A stretch of DNA of 64,000 bases from Sympetrum striolatum (taxonomy: Eukaryota > Arthropoda > Insecta > Odonata > Libellulidae), in assembly GCA_947579665.1 (NCBI GenBank), contig OX388349.1:26568459-26632458 (forward strand), given 5' to 3'. Below are positions 34,214 to 46,450 of this stretch, piece by piece. Under the pieces are notes generated by a model. That model was not told the origin of the DNA and did no database searches. It saw nothing but the letters and a program-made list of their open reading frames with translations. The position numbers and the translations under genes are program-made. Numbering within the stretch: position 1 is the first letter of the stretch; each line of letters begins with the position of its first letter.

Positions 34214-34260
34214 CTACTTAAGTACCGCTAAGCCCTGTGGGTTTAGCGGTACTTCAGTAG
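34214..34260. repeat. Compact hairpin, 22-nt arms
   Basis: Arms at 34214-34235 and 34239-34260 match at 20 of 22 positions around a 3-nt loop (TGT). The core AAGTACCGCTAAGCCC pairs with GGGTTTAGCGGTACTT, where the single internal mismatch is a G-U pair in RNA. A further TAGCGGT lies just downstream at about 34268. The GC content of the stem is high for this region. The function is unknown. Confidence 0.75.
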
Positions 34261-35283
34261 CTAATAAGTAGCGGTTTTTTCATCAGTTTAAACATTTTTA
34301 TATAATATGCAGAAACAAGGAAGGCCAAATTTTTAGTATTGCAAGTATATAAATGTATGTATGTAAATAAATGTTTATTTTCCGAATGAAACTTGGAATT
34401 GCGTGGGATTGCTCAAGCTAAGGTCCGTTTCCAAAATACACTTCTGCAATTGGCGTGTATTAGATAAATAGAATCTTTTATGAGCATAATCTCAGTGGAA
34501 ACAATCGGATAGGTCATGAATTCCGAGCTTTCAAACAGTTGTTTCGACAAAACATGTGAAAACACGTTTTTTGAACAATTTCACAAAGAAGTGAAATATT
34601 TCAGGAAAGACTGAGAATAACTCAGAATTGATCGAGCTGATGGTTTCAGTTGAAGAATTAGTTGGTTGTACGTAAATATATTTTCATACAAGTCAATCTA
34701 CCCTAATACATATTATTCATGTGAAGAATTATACTGCGAATCATTGTAGGAAGACTTACAACCAAAGATAAAAAAGTTAGGAATGAAAATGTGTAAACTT
34801 AATGCGCCAGCGCGACTGCTTGAGGGTTAATTGCATTGCATCAATCTATCCTTTTAAATAACGCATGAAAAAGACTTTTAGAATGAAATAGAGAAAACAG
34901 TTGAATGGATACTCGTAATTCTATTATTTTTATAACATAAGTAAATGTATTAGTGCTGCTGTAACTCTCATACTACTGAGATTGTACATTTTTTCTTTAT
35001 TTATTAATGAAATATAGCATAGAACCTCCTCTACCTTCAAAGAGTCTTAGAGCGCTTATGCATTCGTTTTCATTGATGTGTCGTGCAATAAATAATTTTG
35101 TGAAAGTTTAGGGGAATTATTTTTTCATATCTTTCTAATTATGGTGCTCCACAAGCTTCAACCAACAGATATTGATTATATGCAATAGAAATTCAATCAT
35201 AGAAGCCTAAACTATTTGAAACTCTTTTACAGGAAACATGCTGAAATAACTTAGCAAAGTCCCCACAGAAGTTATTTAATGTG

Positions 35284-35316
35284 CCCGGTTTTGAACTATA
35301 TTTTCATCATCAGGCA
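35284..35316 (-). mobile_element. Degenerate Penelope/hammerhead-like trace
   Basis: On the minus strand the order is CTGATGATG (CTGATGA is the complement of 35307-35313), a short AT-rich spacer where stem II would be, then CAAAACCGGGC. This resembles the CTGATGATGAAA...CGAAACCGG pattern that I recall from Penelope-like terminal repeats, with GAAAC mutated to CAAAAC. The ribozyme core is therefore damaged. The borders of any element are not visible. Confidence 0.35.
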
Positions 35317-38300
35317 ATGTTACTTGTAGCCCAAAACCTGTCGCATTAATGAATATTTGGTGAAACTTTAACTTATCTAACCATGCTCCTTATATATAAA
35401 ATATTCAATTTTTCATTAAAAATAACTTATGAGTCATCAAAAGTGCCTTCACATAGTTTATAGTAAAAGGGGTAGGACATGTAGCGTATAATGTGTATTG
35501 TTGCGGTGTTGAAAGACTCCATTTTCACACTCAGGCACACCTCTCAATTTTTTCCTTGTTCATCCAGCATCCATTGCCATTACCATCATCTTTGGAAATC
35601 CATATGAGTACGGCTTTAATTAGTCCAAGGCCTCCTCTATCCTCCTCCCCTCATAGCGATGGTAACAGGATGACTCCGAGTGTCTTTATATCAAAGTAGA
35701 CTTGGGAGGGAACCTTAAATGCATTACATCCGAAGATGGCTTTAAATGCCCAATTTCCTCACCCTCGTCAGTCCGAGTGACATCCGGGGTTCAATTTTCA
35801 TTATCGGTTTGCATGTGAAACGGATTCTTCAGCCAACAGCTCTTTTTCATTTGGCGGTTCTTCTAGAGATGGGAATGTTAGAGAGTTTCTTTGCCTCTGA
35901 GGTGTGGGAGTGGACTTAATGTTTTGCCCTCTCTTATTTTTTTGAGTTGCCCTGATGAGTAATTGCTTGCAATCAATGCGTTAGTTACTTCCTCGAAGAA
36001 GGCTCCTATAATCGAACCTTTTGTGCAAACTTCTGGAAGAGGAAATAACTCTTCAAACATGGGGATGAGACTTAAAAGTCAAGAATGAACAGAGGTAAAT
36101 AAATCTGCATGATGGGAATTAATTCAAATCTACTCTTTTTGCTGATTTATTGGCTTGGCTTCGCAAGGGTTAAAAAATACGTCTAGGAAGTCGCAGATCT
36201 GATTTGGGATAACAGTCAAGTTGATATTGTCTCTATCTGTTTATTCTTGCTGACCTAACTATTGAAAAAAGATGTCAAAGTACTCAGAAGATAAATTAAA
36301 CATTAATTTATTATACAAATAATTATTTTCAGTTGGTATTAATTAGTTAATAAGTATTTCTGGAGTAAAGAAATATTTAAGTAACTCATCTGTTTAAATC
36401 AAACTCGCTAAAGTAAAGGACAATGTGGTTGAATTTGGTATAAAAGTAAATTTATTACTTAAAGATTTGATATCTTAGGTATTCACGTTTTTTTCTTGTG
36501 ATAAAATAATAAATAAAAGGGAGAAAAGTGACTTTGAATGCAAGTATGCGCTCCTAAGTAATCATTTAAGGAGAAATGTGAATAAAAAAAGTCTTTTTTC
36601 ATTCACATTTCACAAAGACAAGTCAATTTTTCATGTCCACCACCGTTTTGGATAATCTTTAAGTTTTGAAAAACATATTCTTTTTGAAAAACCACTGGTT
36701 TACGCATATCAAATGCGTTGTTGCGTTTTGAAATTCTGGAATCTCGCGGACTTTTTGTTATTGCAATAGTAAGTAACTTGATGCGTCCTTTCCGTAACGT
36801 ATCTTGCATTTTTTATCCTTTAAATTAGCTTCTGTTTACTCAACCCCCTGATGGAGATTTTTTGGACTGGAGTAAAGAATATCTGCTTAAATTCATTGTA
36901 TATTTTGTTGATTTTGATTGAATACATTCAATCATCTCCGACCACACTTGGTGGAACGACATTTTCCCCTGCTATAGTGGTATTTATTGAGATAGGTGAT
37001 AGTTAGGATAAGACTTTTGGAACCACCTCAGTAAGGACTCATGGATGGTGGAATTTACGTGGTACGTTTTTCATATAGAATATTTTTACTTGTTCTATGT
37101 AGATTTGATGGCTCTCGTTACCAGAGTGGAGTCACAACATTTCCTGTTTTACTCTGTTTAAAAATTACAAATAAGGCAATTTCTTATGGAAATCCATCAA
37201 CTAAGCTAAAAATACAGTCTTGTTTCGATAGATGAAAATTAATCTTCTTAATTGCTAAATGCCAAATTTTGTACAACAATCTCAATTGGTACGCATCTTC
37301 TGGACATGCAATCGATCTCCACAACGATACATTGGGAATATATTTCTAGATTAAGCATATATCAACTTTGACATTGGAAAAGCAATTTTCTATTTGTAAA
37401 GTGTAGTTGAATCTATTATTTTAAGGACTATTGCTTACGTCATCATTAAGTTTTTTAACTAGGTCCAAGCGAGTAAAATGGCTTTAACATTGTTTCCAAT
37501 TTTCTCAAATTTTCTCATGCCAACATATATGGAAGAGTCTCTCCGTATATAATATTTAACTCTGCCGCTGACAAAATAAACTTAAGTCTCCCATCCAATT
37601 TAATTTCCATCCTAACCCTTCAGGATCAGATTCTAATTTATACCACGCGATTCACATTTCAAAACTTTGTTACAAAATGATGTGTTTAATGGAACACGGT
37701 GAAGTAATATTGAGTACGCTGTTCAAATAAACGAAAACCATTTTAACGCTGAAAATTTATTTAAAAATTCGGTCCTTTAGAATCGTTGCTACCAAAATTG
37801 TGCTTGCAATACCACCAGAATTTGACCTCCAGTGTATGAGATATTGTAACAAAATTCAAATATTTGAAGGAACCCTAAGAAAATGGAATGTTGCCAAATT
37901 GCATATTTTTTTTTCTGGGTTGGTGTCGGGAGTTTCATTGCCGGAAGCTGCACCTCATTGTCTACAAAGGGGCAACTGCAAATTGTGCTGCGAAGTTGTC
38001 ACGGAAAAAAAATCGTTCTCGCGTTGCAATTTGCCGTAGCGTATACAGGATTCCCTTCAAATAGTGAAAAGTAAAAGAAAGAACAAGGTCAATATTCTCT
38101 CTAAATTAAATTCTTCGCAAAACGGCCATGGAAGTAAGGGTTGCAATTTTGTGCTGGGTATACGAACGAGAGATTCGTTGATAAGAGAATGTCTAATTGT
38201 CTTTGAGACGAAAAAACAAATGGTTATTATAAGTGTTATTTGCAAATATTTCTCCATGCTTGCACACACAAGGTTGTACATAAATATATATCTTTACTTA

Positions 38301-39355
38301 AATGCCATGATCAAATGCAATATGGATTATTATTTTATAAAACATATCATTCTATATTAATGCATATTTATTAACTCTGCATCTCTGGCAAATTCTGCAG
38401 TATTGGAGTAGATGAATTATACTTTCCCCAATTGAGATGAAGGGCTGCTTGAAAGCCAAAAAGTTGTATAAACATTACTGTCAAATAACGAAAAACTCGT
38501 TGAAGTAGATCCCAGATATTATGTTCCAGTATCTCTTCTTTGCATTTCTCTCAATGAAGTCATTTTTTCGACTATGCTGAATATATATGTCTGAAGTAAA
38601 GAGATAAGGAAAATACTTTGCTGTAAACATTTATTTTAATCCATTTGGGGAACATCACAGACCCCTTCTTGGATTTTACTTTATTTTTAATATAATAATA
38701 TCACTGCATACATTAAATTAACCAAGTAGTGTTGGATAATGCTGAAAGTAAACCCGGGGTATTTCGTGCATAATTAAACGCTTTTACTATCTTGGGTTAA
38801 GATTCACACTCTCTTGTGCATAGTTGAACTTCGTTTCCATCAAATGGTAATTGATTTTACGTAAGAAAGTGAGTAATTGCAATGCAATTCTTAAATTTAC
38901 ATTTGTAATATATATGTATTATAGTAAAGTATGTAAATTTGAAGAATATTACAAATATAATCTCATTCCTTGACTCGATGGCAACCGCGGAATCACCCAG
39001 TTCTAATATTTGGTGAGCTGTTCTTCTCGTACGCTAAGAATTTCCATTGGGGAAACTGATGAAATTACTTCCCGAATTGAGATTAGTGGAGGGGTGTATT
39101 TAACGTATAGTAATACAATTAACCATTTACATAGAATTTTACTCTAGTAGCTTGATACTTAAACATTTATAAATTCCAAAAAATTTCTCTTTGTTTACGT
39201 AAAAAATGTTTCTGGTTGTTGTTTATTTTTTAAGTAAAGAATGTTTGCCAAATCATCTAGAAATCCAATTTTTTCTTGAAGTATGAAGCGGACGTGATTT
39301 AATGAGAATATAGAGGAGGGTCAAAAGTGTGGGGATGTTGAGAGATGGGAAAGAT

Positions 39356-39844
39356 TTATAGATAGCGGCGGAAATAATCCTTTACAAGGTAAGAAGCCAT
39401 TTTATTTCTTATGGGATCGCGACCCGTTTCCTTTAGCTGCCTTTTATCTCGATAATATCCTCTATTTATCTCCAGAGAACACTTTCGTCGTACCCATAGG
39501 CAGAAAAATACCCAGAAAAAAGGCCAAACCACATTCCTTTTTCCTCCCTCCAGAATTCCGATTTTTCCCGTTCCCGACTGATCATATCCGAATCGCAGAG
39601 AATTTTTCCCTTTGGATTGCTCCGCTTGACTTTTTGCCAGGCGAACGTCAGCGCCTCTGGTGGCGAGATCTCGAAAAGGATTTGGGTTGAGAAGGGTCGG
39701 GAATATAAATATTTGTGAGCTTCTCAGCTTGATTGTGCCAAGGGAAAAACTTATCCATAGGCCTCTCCTATTACATTTCTTTGGAAAGGGATGGGGGATA
39801 AATGGGAAATAAGGGGCGAGTTTTATCATTTGGTTTACATTCAC
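39356..39844 (-). other. GC-richer island with a 162-codon open frame
   Basis: The minus-strand frame begins MNVNQMIKLAPYFPFIPHPF and has no recognised motif. The block is GC-richer than its flanks, which lengthens open frames by itself. It contains CpG-bearing words such as CGACCCGTTTCC, TTTCGTCGTACCC and CGAACGTCAGCGCC. It might be a conserved non-coding block; a coding role is not supported. Confidence 0.2.
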
Positions 39845-40387
39845 TGCTTTTCAGCCGTGGCTAGTGGACGAACTTCACATTTTCATTTACGTATTCATAT
39901 GTTCATCCAGCCAGTTGGCAGTGAGGTTTTGTAGGAGGTGATTTAACATTAGCATCTGATTTTAATTTGTTATCAATATAATTGCTTTGATAAATGACCA
40001 CAAGCAACTATCCGTTATGAAAATCTTTTCCTTGTTATTTCCTTCCCTTGTGATGTTTGCGAAATTAGTAAACTGGAATAACAGAATCAACCACTTGGTC
40101 GAAGTGCTCTGTTCCGATTAATTTTCCAAAAAGCTTCCAGTCCTCTTTCCTGGAGCGAGTCCAGGAGGTTTACAACGGCTGTAGCATTTCCGTTGAACCT
40201 CAAATATCCACTTCAAAACAGTTCAGCTCTACTGCGGACGAATCCTAATCAGGGACTAATCCAACATTTCTAGTATCTCAAATCGCCGAACAATATTCGA
40301 GAGGGATTCCAACCAAGGAAAAAAAAGTCTCCTTTTTTTATCCGTCGATAAAAAAGTTTTCGTGAGTAGGATTGAAGCGTTGGAAGT

Positions 40388-40456
40388 TATATAATAATAA
40401 AAAGGCTTTATTCGGGCGAGATTGAGACTAAAAGTCTCCTCTTCCATCTAACCCAT
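40388..40456 (-). repeat. LINE-like 3' tail, copy 3
   Basis: The minus strand reads GGTTAGATGGAAGAGGAGAC, TTTTAGTCTC, AATCTCGCCCG, AATAAAGCC and then a TTTTTATTATTATATA tail. The palindrome GAGACTAAAAGTCTC lies at 40424-40438. This is the best-preserved copy of the family at 1816 and 6655, and it shows the AATAAA signal intact. Confidence 0.65.
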
Positions 40457-40894
40457 GAGTCAAGGGATGGAATGATTCCGTGTGAAGATTTTTACAAACA
40501 TTTATTTGCTTTTGTTCTCTCGAGTCGGGAATATGTGTCAATCGTCGCATTCCTATGAAAGGTGTTGATTGATCATGGGACATTTCATCGAAATTAGGAA
40601 TCGAAATGAGTTGATTCCTTGCCTTTATCTGAGTTATACGATTATTCTTAGCAGTATTTTGTTTAAAAGTAATTAATTTATAGTAATAAAGAAAAAAATA
40701 AACCTGCTGATTTTCAGTAATTTTAAAACTAAAATTAATACTTAATGTAACGCGTGAGTATGGTAATTAATAATATGAATTTATGTAACTTATTACTAGA
40801 ATCCATCATTGAAGATTGAGAATCCAATATTTTAATGATCATGATTGTTATTGTTATTATTATTTGAAGTTAAAGACTATACCGAAATTATCAA

Positions 40895-41143
40895 ATGAAC
40901 ACCAGTACACTGACTCCTCCTCCACTGTTAAGAACATTGACTAATGAAGAGATAATTCTAATAGATGTTTTTCCATGCAATACACAGGCAGTTGAAAGAT
41001 GCGTTAAGCTAGTGACCGAAGCTTCAAGTAAAGTATGTGGACACAGTTCCAGAAACGGCTATATTACAACCACATTACTGTCACACTCAGCGATTTTAAT
41101 GTTTGTGGGTGGAACTCTAAGTGCAGCCACGTCCCCGTGGTGA
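40895..41143 (+). pseudogene. Fragment of a multicopy arthropod protein domain, probably transposon-derived
   Basis: The open frame encodes LRTLTNEEIILIDVFPCNTQ followed by AVERCVKLVTEASSKVCG and NGYITTTLLSHSAI. The block PC-TQAVER-VKLVTEAS---CG is familiar to me from uncharacterised multicopy proteins of insects and other invertebrates, which suggests a mobile-element protein, but I cannot name the family with certainty. Only the C-terminal part is present: the sequence before it contains stops and the frame ends abruptly with LSAATSPW. It is best treated as a decayed fragment. The repeat block downstream (41309 on) may be its 3' non-coding part. Confidence 0.4.
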
Positions 41144-41308
41144 GTTCTGGGTCGTTTTGTAAATAAAATGAGCGAAGATCTGCACCAACAATTGGATATT
41201 GAAACAAAAATTACCAAACATTTGCTATTAGAAAATTTTTAAATTATCTGAAAGGAAACCGCCTCGCCTCTCTGTCCAGGTAGGCTTCTCTGCTGTTGCT
41301 GACGAAGC

Positions 41309-41710
41309 TGCGCGACCGAATTCCACTTGAATATCAAAGTTTATCGTTTATGCTTGGATTTTAAATATATTATTGTTATTATTTATTATCCAATCATCAT
41401 TGTAATAGAATTAAACTATAGCATCTCTTAAAGTCGTATGATTAAAATATACTAAACAGTCAAACTTTGAAATTTTGCAAAAACTACTAATTTTACTCAT
41501 TTTGTACTATGTTGCGCGACCGGAAGATATGAAATAAATGTACAATAAGTGCATACATATTGATTTTACATACTTTTAGTAGTTAATTCATGGTATAGGA
41601 ACGCAATTAAAACCATCTGGCGTGTTAAAAAAAAATTTTGAAAAATTAAGGTTTTTCCCAATATTTTGCTAACTTCGATGGCATTGCGCGACCGGAAGAC
41701 AAATTTATAA
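41309..41710. repeat. Three spaced copies of TGCGCGACCG
   Basis: TGCGCGACCG occurs at 41309, 41513 and 41695; the last two extend to TTGCGCGACCGGAAGA. Spacing is 204 and 182 bp. CpG-rich words of this kind are rare in the surrounding AT-rich DNA, and the text between them is weakly similar, so they may be the remains of a diverged tandem repeat. Confidence 0.45.
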
Positions 41711-42712
41711 AAAAATAATAATTAGTGCTTTTTCATGTCTATACCAATCGCAACTTTTCCGCATTATAGCGATCTGAAATGAAAAAAAAATTTTTTTCGA
41801 ACCACCCTAATATGCATCTATGATTCGATATAATATATATTCGATATCATACAAATCATATGCATATATGATTCGAAAAATATTGTCTCTACCTATAAAT
41901 AAGGGACGGAAAAGTTACGAAAAGAATGGAATCATTTCCGCAAATAATTCGACACTTACATTCGTCTTTAATAATCCACATACTTTGTGTATATTTACCC
42001 GCAAAATACACTCGTGTACAAATATGTTTTGTTCTGACGTAAATTCCCTGAGATGAAGAATTTTAGGCCAAAACTGGTCGCGTTTGAAATCTATTTAAGA
42101 TCATAAGTACTCAGCTCTGAATTCGGTAGGTCCTCTGTTGTGTTTTGTCTAATATGAGGGAAGCTATAATGCTGTATAAGGGTTTATGGTGTTTTTTAAA
42201 ATACGCAGAAATTCAGACGCGAATCTTCTTCGAATAATTTCAAGGCCTCACTTCCCCATCAATGGCACATTGCCATCATTGGATTGGATATTGGATATTA
42301 AAATGAGTTAAATATTATTATACTACTTATATTTACCCAGGATATTCTTATAGAATAGCGAAAAATAATTTTGAAGCATTTTTTTGCATTCAAAGCCGAA
42401 ATCTATATTGGCGTGAAAAAAAAGACACCAAAACATTTATCACCAATAAGAAACGTATGTGAGCATGGAGATATTCTCATATATAGAATCTATGCATTAA
42501 ATTGCAATATGCACATATATTATTATAAACATCATTCTAAATTTTATTTACAATTTTGTAATGGGTGATGATTTATAAACGGAAATTTTGAAATAGTATT
42601 CGTGAATACGTAACATTAACACACATTTTGTAGCAGACGGAAAAATGGTAAAAACAAACAAACTCAGGAAACGTGAGAGGATTATCACATTAAGATTTAA
42701 TTCGATATAAAA
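41711..42712. other. AT-rich non-coding stretch
   Basis: Nothing recognisable apart from short open frames (41820-42056, 42371-42568) without motifs. A long A/T run around 41780-41797 could mark the end of the preceding repeat. Confidence 0.35.
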
Positions 42713-43111
42713 ATGAGATCATTATTTGGAGCTGTTACTGAGCCTCTGAAAGCCGTCGGAATGAAACGAATGCATTATTTGGTAATTAGAACACTCGATC
42801 CGATACACGTTTTCCCCTTTCCTCATTTAATTAATTCTTTTATTGGTTCGATTCCTCTTGTAGGCCCAAAATCTCTCCGGCAATCTTTTTTCCTTCTTCA
42901 GGGAAACAAGGGCCCCAATTTAAATCCATCCCTCGTTAACGAGTGGGTCGTATATCGGGAGCCAGATGGTCCCGCACTCCTATTCACATTGTGGATCCGC
43001 TCCTATACCACACCAACCGAACCCTGTTTTCCATGCGACAAGTTACGGGTATCAGAGGGCTGTTCGTTTTTGTGCCAACCTCTTGAGATTTTTGTGGGCA
43101 AATGTCGATAG
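42713..43111 (+). other. GC-richer island with a 132-codon open frame
   Basis: The frame starts MRSLFGAVTEPLKAVGMKRM and encodes a proline- and leucine-rich peptide with no recognised domain or signal peptide. The island ends with TCGATAGAGGATTAGGGG at 43105, a motif repeated at the end of a second island at 44506. The open frame may be a composition effect; an unrecognised exon cannot be ruled out. Confidence 0.2.
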
Positions 43112-46100
43112 AGGATTAGGGGTCCCATGATAAAAGTCCACACCTAAAATGCTCACAAGAAGAGCTCAACATATTGAAAATTACAACAGTGATCAAACCT
43201 CATATTCAAATATCAGCTACACCTACCCGACCCCAGATTGACAGAAATCGGAAAATAATTAGATAGTTATGCGTAATATTATTTATTACAACATAAATTC
43301 CAAAAGAATAATGGTTACAAATGATAAGATCGATGCTTGAAGGTGTGACTTTGTGGAAAGCCATGAATAAAGAAAGTAGCGTAGGTAAATAATTCTATAA
43401 AAAGGGAATAAATATTTTCTAGGGTCAGAGGTACTGATGATGGTGCCCGGTCCCAGAGTCCGGTAAAACTCTTATTGGGTTCTATTTGATATATCTTTTG
43501 AATTTGTCATTAAAGTTTTTAAAGCTAATTATTTTATTTCACACTAAATTTATTAAACTACTGTACCTGAAGATGCTTATATGTAGTTGAAACTATTCGT
43601 GGTTAAATGATTGTAGTGTAGATATGAATGTGTTTCTTTCATTATAGCTACAAACAATATTTATGCGATAATATTAATAATACTCAAGACTTTAATTGCA
43701 GATTTGCAGATGTTGTCTTTTTTGACCTGGTTTTCACTCTTTCCGGATATTTCCAATACTGTGCTCATTAGTCTAATATCTAGACTTCTAGGTGTTTCTG
43801 TATATCATACGATAAAAATTGGTAAATTCCTCAGAATTTTTTGGGAAGGTTACAATTAATATGAGATATTTTTCTTATGGTTGCTAGGCGCAGACACAAC
43901 GAAGGGTTTAAGAGGTGGACATTTTCTTTAGATAAATGTGTTATATAATTGTAAACAGTTATGCGACCCAGAAATAAACCCTCACTTACACTGCAACTTT
44001 CACTATATAAACACCGACACTTACCGTCACTCAACTAGACCCATTAATAAGAAGCCTTATATACCCTGTACGATCACAAATGCTTCTTCAGGTCAGATTT
44101 GGCAGCACTTGGTCTCGACGCGACTTGGTCTGAGACACCCGAATTGTGCAGGTTTCAATTCAGTTATAACAATTTATTTGCACCCATGAAATATAATAAA
44201 ACTTTTTTGTTCCACTTCAAAATTCGTTTTTGTTGATCGAAAGGTCTCTTAATCAAGAGATAAGAGACGGAGTCAACAAGGCCTGGATCTAAGCCGACTC
44301 TAATCATGTTCGCCAACCGAGTGTTAATTTCGCAACAATACTATTTTACGTCTTAATTTTCCCTTTTAAAATTGACAATGTATGCATTTATGCCTGAAGG
44401 GTTTTATTAATGTGGAGTTTTGTCTTGTGCGCTTCTTTCGTTTGCGGTTTTGTCCGGTCACGTTCGTTTTCTATGGCAACTTACGGAGGCCCTTATGGGC
44501 CAACATCGATAGAGGATTAAGGGACGAACCAAAAATGCCTTTATACTCTCTTTTCACCATCCATACCACCCCGGGTCAAAGGGAGGATTTTTAATTTAAT
44601 CCCGCTACTTTATCATCTCATTCTCCGTTAGGAATGGTTCCAAGAAAGCGATCATGCGCAAACAACCTTTCATTTTTATGGTCAAATTGCCTATTAAGGT
44701 TATCTCTCTTTCGCATATAAAAGTAGGGCTGCAATTTGGATAAGTGCCCGACCAGGGACTCACTCAAATGTTTCCTGTTTCTCTTTTTTTATTATTCTTC
44801 ACATTTAAATCATGAGAGGGATTTAAAAGAATGGGAAACAGGATGGATAACGAAGCAGTTCTTCCAAATGCCTTACGAATTCGTTGTAATTTACGTATGT
44901 TGGATCGTTCAGTAACAAAAGTTGAGTTAAATGATTCAATAAAATAAAAATATTATCATAATGATAATGATAAGTTGATGCGAATAATTGATTATGAAAA
45001 ATATTCACCATTTTTGATTTCATAATAAAGGTACGAATCCAGAGGAAGCCTTTTAAACTTCAGGAATTTCTGCATAAAATATTAAAATCGTAGTACCCTC
45101 ACATATTTTTATCTTCGAAGAAAAATAATGTATCATTGGAGTTCAAATTATAGAGTGGCACCTCAATTTTTAAGAGAGAATATAAATTAAAACCATAAAT
45201 TTGCCTTGGTGAAATGGTCAAATAAACAATTTATTCTCTGAAGAAAATGAACTGAAAATAAATAAGAAAATATATGACTGTGATATAAGATTTTTGCAGC
45301 AAAGAATATAGAATAAGAAGATGTAAAAAGAATAGATTGTTAAAGAAAAATGTTAAGAGAGGAAACAGAAAATTAAGATATTAAACTCTAGTTTAAACTT
45401 ACAAGGTAAGTGTATATAGTAATTAACACCTACACATGAGTTCTAATTACGCTATTATTGTGAAATAGAGATAATTCCAAGTCTCTGGAAGGCATTGTGC
45501 TCTAAAACGTGTCGGGGAAAGCCATTTGTCGTTAATTGGACGTAAGGAGAGCAATTTACGCCGAACATTCGTACGCTACCTAACGGAGACATTTCTGTGC
45601 ATTGTCGTCTTTTGTGGTGCCATCGGGAACAGGTTCCGGATAATTTGCTTCTTACTGCTGTAATGGTGTAAGTGAGGTGCAAAAGGTTACGAGCAATGAA
45701 GCTGAGATTCCCCTCAAATCGTCCGAATCGGTACGATAAACAACCAGAACAACCTGTTAGAAAAGAAAACCATGATAGAGAAACTTTTCGGAATAGTTAG
45801 TGGACCAAATGCTAGTCCATCAGGGTTGAATTTACTTTGCTTAGCATAATTAATGGGGTATCATAAAGCAGTAGAATGCAAAAAAGATGATGGACTTACC
45901 CATGTTTTTCTTTTGATGATTCTCTCCACGGTGTCTGGTCGATCTAAGGAAAACATTAAATGTTTTATAACAACCAAAAATTTTTTATTTTAAATTGTGT
46001 CAAGCAAATTATACCCAAAATTCAGTCATATTTCCCAAAGTTTCTCATCCTGTATAGCGTCATATCTTCGTATTTTAAATTTTTAGTCAGGTCCTTCCAT

Positions 46101-46194
46101 GCCACTTATTTTATTTTAATAAGATTTATAATTTGAAAGTGAAGGAATTATTTATATCTAATAAGTGAACGATTTAGTTCTGCTTATTTTTTAG
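43112..46194. other. AT-rich stretch with small GC islands
   Basis: A GC-richer block at 44400-44590 ends in TCGATAGAGGATTAAGGG, like the island before it. Another lies at 45455-45730. No gene is recognised in either, and the rest is AT-rich. Confidence 0.35.
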
Positions 46195-46450
46195 TGCTCC
46201 CGTCTTCGGTTTGGGAGTTTCTGGACTGACACTGGTGGGAATTCAAAATTACCGATACCGGTTGGCGACAGTAAGGACATCTGTCCAAGCCTATCCATCT
46301 ACCAAGGGATTCCCTGCAAAGCGACAGTGAATCCCTTGGTAGATGGATCCCAGTGATCTCTCCTCATATGTCGGAATTGGTGTGGTAAAGATTTGCTTGC
46401 TAGTAGAACGCTGAGATCGCGGGTTCGAACCCTGGTCAGGTTGACTGCGT
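46195..46450. repeat. Palindrome next to a tRNA-like B box, possible SINE
   Basis: CCATCTACCAAGGGATTC (46295-46312) and its exact inverse complement (46329-46346) form a perfect 18-bp stem with a 16-nt loop. About 75 bases further, GGTTCGAACCC at 46422-46432 is a perfect Pol III B box, and TGGTGTGGTAAAGA upstream is a poor A-box match. A complete tRNA cloverleaf is not evident. The segment might be a composite SINE or foldback element; its limits are not clear. Confidence 0.45.

Larger units (their letters stand above)
34261..40387. other. Mostly AT-rich non-coding stretch
   Basis: Contains the Penelope-like trace at 35284-35316 and two GC-richer islands (35490-36060 and 39360-39845). The second has a 162-codon minus-strand open frame with no recognisable domain. 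No RNA gene or intact transposon is visible. Confidence 0.35.

Noticed and set aside
39356..39844. 162-codon minus-strand frame as a gene
   Set aside because: The translation has no motif or family resemblance and no convincing splice or start context; kept only as a GC-rich island.
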